47,271 nucleotides of DNA, taken from Candidatus Baldrarchaeota archaeon (GTDB taxonomy: Archaea > Asgardarchaeota > Baldrarchaeia > Baldrarchaeales > DXJG01). Both the position numbers and the translations under genes were made by a program. The notes under the pieces were generated by a model. It saw only the letters and a program-made list of their open reading frames with translations, was not told the origin of the DNA and made no database searches. The DNA lies in contig DXJG01000002.1 of the NCBI GenBank assembly GCA_019056805.1, positions 106,907 through 154,177 on the forward strand, in the 5' to 3' direction. Shown piece by piece: positions 42,897 through 47,271 of the stretch. Within the stretch, counting starts at the first letter, position 1; the number at the start of each line of letters is the position of its first letter.

Positions 42897-43416
42897 CAAA
42901 AACCACCGAAGATATCCAGTAAAAACGCCATTTTTTTATTATTTATAATTTACGCTACAAGATAAAGGCTTTGGATAAATTCTTATGACTTTTCTACGAA
43001 AGTTTAGCATTAAAATATTTGGACGTATACTAATAGAATTTAAAAGTCACTTACTATTAATATTTACACCTACCCCATAAGTTCTTTATATCCATTAAAA
43101 TTCGATATTCACTCATCAAATAGCTACTTTTTTAAGAGAATACATGGAGCGGCAAAGGTTTTACAGAACATTTAAATTTATCTAAAAACTCATCTTTAAA
43201 ACAATATTACTATCTTTAGGCAACACACAAAACATCAAGCTATCAACATTTTTACATTAAGAAAAAATGTTAATATTATATATAATATTTTGTTGTTCTA
43301 AATCATATTTTTTGTTTAATTGAAAAAATATGATTGATAGATAAAAAAGATAAATTTATAAGTTTTCACTTAGAAAAATAATCCTAACAAAACAAAATAC
43401 ACAAGGTGATTAATAG
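42897..43416. other. 520-bp AT-rich control region
   Basis: This gap lies between divergent DUF460 and the ArsR-type gene. It carries the perfect dyad at 43301-43335 and the TATA box at ~43348-43358. The rest (42910-43260) is A/T-rich with TATA-like stretches and no supportable gene or RNA. Confidence 0.5.
43301..43335. promoter_or_regulatory. perfect 13-bp inverted repeat upstream of the ArsR-type gene
   Basis: AATCATATTTTTT and AAAAAATATGATT are exact reverse complements around the 9-base GTTTAATTG. The dyad ends ~15 bases before the TATA box (AAATTTATAAG, ~43351) of the ArsR-type gene. Size and place fit an activator or autoregulator operator; an extruded hairpin is the other option. Confidence 0.55.
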
Positions 43417-43692
43417 ATGCAAGAACTCGTTGTGGAAGACGAAAACGTGGCAAAAATAGCAAAGGCACTAGCATCAAAAACACGCTGGCAAATCCTCAAA
43501 CTACTCAAAGAGAAAAAAATGGACGTCAGCAGAATCGCTGAAGTACTAAACCAAACAGAAGCAAACATATCGGCGCAAGTTAAAATTCTTGAAAAGGCTG
43601 GTTTGATTAGGAGTAAGTATGAGCCTGGTGAGCATGGTGTGAGGAAAGTCTGTGAACCTGCAGTTGAAAAGATAATTATCAAAATAAAATGA
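43417..43692 (+). CDS. ArsR-type winged-helix regulator
   Basis: The 91-residue protein is a single winged-helix domain: AKIAKALASKTRWQILKLLK, then MDVSRIAEVLNQTEANISAQ, VKILEKAGLIRSKYEPGEHG and a short C-terminal helix. The helix-turn-helix and wing are typical of ArsR/HTH_5 repressors; metal-binding cysteines are absent apart from one Cys (KVCEPAV), so a metal sensor is unlikely. AAGGTGAT lies ~6 bases before the ATG. A perfect dyad upstream is a natural autoregulation site. Confidence 0.85.
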   Translation: MQELVVEDENVAKIAKALASKTRWQILKLLKEKKMDVSRIAEVLNQTEANISAQVKILEKAGLIRSKYEPGEHGVRKVCEPAVEKIIIKIK

Positions 43693-43798
43693 ACTATTTC
43701 TGTTTTCTTCCCTAAAATTTGATGTACTTTTCTGTTTTCTAATTTTAATAGGATAGTATAGATTTATGAACCTACACAGAAGGGATGGTTATCAAAAT

Positions 43799-45325
43799 TT
43801 AGGTATATTGTTTTTCAAACTTTTTCGCTGCGTCTTCTAAATTTAATGCATGTTTTGGCTCTTTGCTTCTTCGTTTTCTAATTTTGATAAATAAGGGGAA
43901 ATTTACAGCTTCGCCTACAATTAACGCTTCGCCTACATTGAGTGTTGTAATTACATCTAGCACAGTCCTATCTATTCCTTCGCTGCTTTCACCTATGTGT
44001 TTTAAATCGTAGGGATTTGTAATACGAAGGATTATATGAGTATTGCATTGTGATAATACTGTTGTTGATAACTTCACTGGTCTTTGACTTATTAAACAAA
44101 GGGATGCGAAGAATTTTCTGCCTTCTCTAGCAATGGTTTCTATGATGCTTTTAGATATTGCGAGTTCTCTTCTTGCTTCGGGACAAAATTGGTGAGCTTC
44201 CTCCAAAATTAATACGAACGGTGGAATTTTTTCTTGTTTACGCAAGTCAAAAAGCCTTCTTGCCACGTATGAAACCAAAATTTGTTTTTTCCTTAAACTT
44301 ATGATCTCACTAAGATCAATTATTGCAGCATGTCCCGGTTTCACAATTTTATCCAAGTTTGGTGACTCCACTGGTCCAAAAAGCCCAGTTTCCTCTAAAT
44401 CATACAACCATCCAAGCAACGCTTCTTTTGTTCTTATATTCATCTTTTCATCTTGTTCTATCTCTCTAATAACATCTTGAAGAGAATAAGGAATTCCAGT
44501 TTCATACATTTTTCTTTTTAGATTTTTTAAAACTCTTCCTAACTCTCTGATTTGAATCGGTGAAATCTGTGGCTGAAATTCTCCAAACATTCTTTCACTT
44601 ATTTGAGGAACAGCTATCTGGAAGAAGGAAGTCTTAAAAACCGAAACTCTATCCGAAAAATCTACATATCCACTGCTTTCAACTTTTTCAGCAAGAGAAA
44701 CATATTCGCCATGTACATCTACAATTACAACCGCAACTCTTCCTTTTGCAGGGCTACGTAATAATAGCTCTTCAGTTAAAACAGACGCTAGATACGATTT
44801 TCCGGCTCCTGAAATTGCAAGGATAGCTACATGTTTTTGAAGTAATCTTGTAAGATTTAATCTTGCTGGTATATTATGATAACGGACTGTACCAAGCTCT
44901 ATCCCATTTTCTATATCTAGCCCCAGAAAATTTGCTAATGTATCTTGACTTGCAAGTCTAACCTTTTCTCCTGGAGACGGGGGGAAGGTAACTCTTTCCA
45001 GTTGTCCATTTATACTTATTGCAAGCGGTTTTGCTTTAGCAATAATATATTCCCATTTATCGACAGGAAAAATTGTGGTTAGCGGTTTACCACCTCTTTC
45101 ATATTCTCTAACTGCTTCGGCGTGCATAAAATATCTATTAGTTTTCATGATTTCGGTTACTTGAGCAATTAGTTTTCCTTCTTCAGTACTAACTTCAACA
45201 AACTGACCAGTTCTAACGGGTACTGATAACGATGTATTTGTGACCACAAAGTCGAATTCAAATGCACTTGGGCCACTACTGGTACATATTACTGTTCCGA
45301 CTTCTCTTTCCACCGATACCCCCAT
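43799..45325 (-). CDS. herA: HerA DNA helicase/translocase
   Basis: HerA is a hexameric FtsK/VirB4-like ATPase that works with NurA and Mre11-Rad50 to resect DNA ends. The 508-residue protein has the N-terminal HAS barrel (residues ~1-100), Walker A AILAISGAGKSYLASVL (~167-183), VAVVIVDVHGEYVSLAE, Walker B PPFVLILEEAHQFCPEARRE, and the arginine-finger/sensor end FASLCLISQRPVKLSTTVLS. The start is taken at MGVSVEREVGTV (ATG 45325), where TTTTATATTG lies 20-28 bases upstream, consistent with a near-leaderless transcript; a frame open to 45391 adds residues unlike the family. It follows nurA on the same strand. Confidence 0.93.
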   Translation of the reverse strand: MGVSVEREVGTVICTSSGPSAFEFDFVVTNTSLSVPVRTGQFVEVSTEEGKLIAQVTEIMKTNRYFMHAEAVREYERGGKPLTTIFPVDKWEYIIAKAKPLAISINGQLERVTFPPSPGEKVRLASQDTLANFLGLDIENGIELGTVRYHNIPARLNLTRLLQKHVAILAISGAGKSYLASVLTEELLLRSPAKGRVAVVIVDVHGEYVSLAEKVESSGYVDFSDRVSVFKTSFFQIAVPQISERMFGEFQPQISPIQIRELGRVLKNLKRKMYETGIPYSLQDVIREIEQDEKMNIRTKEALLGWLYDLEETGLFGPVESPNLDKIVKPGHAAIIDLSEIISLRKKQILVSYVARRLFDLRKQEKIPPFVLILEEAHQFCPEARRELAISKSIIETIAREGRKFFASLCLISQRPVKLSTTVLSQCNTHIILRITNPYDLKHIGESSEGIDRTVLDVITTLNVGEALIVGEAVNFPLFIKIRKRRSKEPKHALNLEDAAKKFEKQYT

Positions 45326-45414
45326 GTTTTTAAAATTAAAACAATATAAAATTCTTTCCTCTCTGCTTTCTCGGCAAAACATTAAAAGCACTAAATATAC
45401 TATTTGATTCTAAA

Positions 45415-46569
45415 TTAAAAAGGTCTTCTATCACGTCTAAGCTTTAGTAGTGAAGGCAGGAATCCAACAGCATGAACTAAACTATCATAGATAATTTCAA
45501 GGTCAGATTCGAGGAGTCTTGCTCTTGCATCAGCCTCAATTATAACTGAAGGTGTCGCATATTCTGAGTGATAACTTGAAAGGGGATAAATTATTGAGGC
45601 CAGTCTATTTGCAAGGTTTATCGGATTATCTCTAAATGTTAAGAATTCTATACGAATAGGAATATCAAATTCTACAGTTTTGAGATAAAACACGTTAATC
45701 GGCTTGGTCCAACCTTTCTCTTCCAAATCTCTTAGAATGAGATGTTCTTGCGGCTTTTCAGAATAGGAAAACACTAATGTTCTCTCACCCACATCTAAAA
45801 ATCTAAATAAAAAATCTGAGTCTCTCATTAACTTCAATACTTGTCTATAATCAAAATTTAATAGGTTTTTTAGTTCTGAATATCTATAAATTAGATGAGG
45901 AAGTAGTCTGTTTAGGATTTGTATAAACCTTGTACTTCTGCTATCCTCAATTACACCTGCCAAGATAGTATTTGTTTCTATGGACTTTTCATACAATTTT
46001 ATATACAAATCAAGAATTTGTTCATATTTTTTAATTAAAAGTGAAGTTGAAACATGTGGTTTATCAGTAATTTGTGGAATAAGTGATCCGTTAAGAAGAA
46101 TGGCATCAACACTATATTCGTCTTGGACTTTAATAGCAACTTCCAACTCAGTTTTGAGTCTTTCTAAATTTGCATTTATTTCCGAGTTAATTTTATTTAA
46201 CGGGGTAATATTAATAATTATTTTTGGTTCAGGGAATTTATCCGGAAAATAGTCAACGTTAGGGCCTTCTTCTGATTCATACCTAAAAATAGCTGCTACT
46301 GCTCTAGTAATTATCAAATCAGCGCATTGCAATGACCGATTAAGAACACCGCCATCAATCCCAGCTACACATAAACCCCTAAGATTAGTAGGAGTTACAT
46401 TATAAGCAAGTTTATCTTCTAGTAGGTCTAATCTACCAACCTTAGGTAAAGAAGAAAAGTCTGCCTTTGTTTTTATTGATCGAAGAATTTTACTAAATAA
46501 ATCTTTATGTTCTTCAATTTTTACGAGATCTTTTACAACATTTCTCATTTGTCTTTGCAAATCAAACAT
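45415..46569 (-). CDS. nurA: NurA 5'-3' nuclease
   Basis: NurA is the nuclease partner of HerA in archaeal end resection. The 384-residue protein has the RNase H-like first catalytic motif LCVAGIDGGVLNRS (D72), the middle motif VDAILLNGSLIPQITD, and the C-terminal EFLTFRDNPINL and SVIIEADARARLLESDLEI, where the last Asp/Glu complete the site. ATG 46569 is chosen because GAGGT is then 8 bases upstream; ATG 46575 is too close. The ribosome site overlaps the stop of the CTP synthase gene, so the two are coupled. mre11 and rad50 are not in the window. Confidence 0.92.
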   Translation of the reverse strand: MFDLQRQMRNVVKDLVKIEEHKDLFSKILRSIKTKADFSSLPKVGRLDLLEDKLAYNVTPTNLRGLCVAGIDGGVLNRSLQCADLIITRAVAAIFRYESEEGPNVDYFPDKFPEPKIIINITPLNKINSEINANLERLKTELEVAIKVQDEYSVDAILLNGSLIPQITDKPHVSTSLLIKKYEQILDLYIKLYEKSIETNTILAGVIEDSRSTRFIQILNRLLPHLIYRYSELKNLLNFDYRQVLKLMRDSDFLFRFLDVGERTLVFSYSEKPQEHLILRDLEEKGWTKPINVFYLKTVEFDIPIRIEFLTFRDNPINLANRLASIIYPLSSYHSEYATPSVIIEADARARLLESDLEIIYDSLVHAVGFLPSLLKLRRDRRPF

Positions 46570-46580
46570 TAACATTTACC

Positions 46581-47271
46581 TCAGCATCTATTTCTTTTAT
46601 GCTTTAACGCTTCTCTGACGAAGGCAACATATATCGGAGACGGCCTATTAGGTCGACTCTTAAATTCAGGGTGAAACTGGACTCCTACAATCCATGCGTT
46701 ATTTGCAAGTTCTATTGCATTCACAATGTTACCCGTTTCATCATACGCTGAAATAACCAGATTTTTATTCTCTGCTTTTTCTGCATATTCTTTTATAATG
46801 TGATATCTGTGTCTAAATCTCTCCACAACTACTTCTTTTCCATAAGCTTCAAAAAGCTTAGTTCCCCTTTTTATGTAGATTTTATGGCCGCCCAACCGCA
46901 TGGTTCCACCTTTCGCTTCTATCTTACGTTGTTCTGGAAGCATATCAACTACGGGATGTGGTGTATTGGGATCTATCTCCGTGCTATTTGCATCTTTTAA
47001 TCCAAGCATTCTTCTACAAAATGCAATAAATAAAAGCTGAGCACCGAAACAAATTCCTAAAAACGGCTTTCCCTTAAGTATGGCATAGTCGGCTGTTGCA
47101 ATCATGCCCTCCACACCCCTCTTACCGAAACCAGGTGTAAGAAGAATACCGTCAAAATTATCCAACATACTTATTTTTTCCGGATTTTCTTCAAATACTT
47201 CTGTTTCAATCCATTCAAGTAACACTTTTACTCCTAGGTGTGCACCTGCATGTTTTAAAGCCTCATTTATT
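46581..47271 (-). CDS. pyrG: CTP synthase, C-terminal glutaminase part (cut by window end)
   Basis: This is the end of CTP synthase, which aminates UTP using glutamine. About 229 residues are present, opening INEALKHAGAHLGVKVLLEW and running through the class I glutaminase: GFGKRGVEGMIATADYAILK, PFLGICFGAQLLFIAF (nucleophile Cys), the lid LGGHKIYIKRGTKLFEAYGK, RFRHRYHI, and VGVQFHPEFKSRPNRPSPIY (catalytic His-x-Glu). The synthetase half lies beyond the window. The stop overlaps the nurA ribosome site. The frame runs to the last base, so the apparent internal start near 47225 is not a real one. Confidence 0.95.
   Translation of the reverse strand, partial: INEALKHAGAHLGVKVLLEWIETEVFEENPEKISMLDNFDGILLTPGFGKRGVEGMIATADYAILKGKPFLGICFGAQLLFIAFCRRMLGLKDANSTEIDPNTPHPVVDMLPEQRKIEAKGGTMRLGGHKIYIKRGTKLFEAYGKEVVVERFRHRYHIIKEYAEKAENKNLVISAYDETGNIVNAIELANNAWIVGVQFHPEFKSRPNRPSPIYVAFVREALKHKRNRC

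Noticed and set aside
45326..45391. 22-residue N-terminal extension of HerA
   Set aside because: The extra residues do not resemble the family, and a TATA-like sequence lies within them, favouring the shorter start.

Overview
The window is a stretch of archaeal chromosome, AT-rich and gene-dense. The archaeal assignment rests on CDC48, geranylgeranylglyceryl phosphate synthase, EndoMS/NucS, an NFACT protein, eL33, an archaeal LSm protein, a GPN GTPase, DUF166, DUF460, HerA-NurA, Lrp- and ArsR-type regulators, and TATA-box promoters with GGAGG/GGTG ribosome binding sites and many TTG starts. The combination (eL33, a TfrB-like fumarate reductase, roadblock and Swi5-like proteins) suggests an uncultivated, probably thermophilic lineage of the TACK/Thermoproteota group. 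The exact class (for example Bathyarchaeia) cannot be settled from the sequence alone.

Layout. Positions 1-4.9 kb are housekeeping: the CDC48 N-terminus, a winged-helix/coiled-coil protein with a Swi5-like tail, a zinc-ribbon/roadblock protein, a small winged-helix protein, GGGP synthase, a TPR protein and EndoMS. Positions 5.2-10.1 kb (minus strand) form a four-gene operon, fumarase alpha, fumarase beta, flavoprotein and an Fe-S/CCG fusion subunit, that together interconvert malate, fumarate and succinate without a membrane anchor. Positions 10.3-22 kb carry translation, signalling and nucleotide genes: a Sfm1-like SPOUT methyltransferase, an overlapping Lrp/KaiC-like pair, NFACT, dihydroorotase, a Mut7-C nuclease, AMMECR1, a MurG-like glycosyltransferase, DUF4152-GPN-PIN, eL33 and DUF166.

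Positions 22.4-39.6 kb are an accessory island. It holds an Nmad3 protein, four unrecognised membrane or membrane-anchored proteins, two adjacent PD-(D/E)XK-like nuclease genes, an Nmad2 gene, an EVE-domain gene, a type IIG restriction-modification enzyme, a DUF365 protein, and a two-gene unit of a ~1586-residue secreted or membrane protein with a cytosolic partner, neither of which I recognise. Between 26.4 and 29.2 kb four consecutive genes are interrupted: four one-base shifts at short homopolymers and one in-frame UAG. Truncated duplicate ends of the restriction enzyme and of a DUF365 gene lie at GC-rich junctions. This is either a decaying modified-base/restriction defence cluster or a locally poor consensus. 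No comparable interruption was noticed elsewhere in the window.

Positions 39.6-47.3 kb return to core genes: a structured leader with a possible 31-codon ORF, a class I methyltransferase, LSm, DUF460 (convergent), an ArsR-type regulator behind a perfect 13-bp inverted repeat, HerA, NurA and the glutaminase end of CTP synthase (cut by the window edge). No rRNA, CRISPR array or transposase was seen, and I did not recognise any tRNA by eye.
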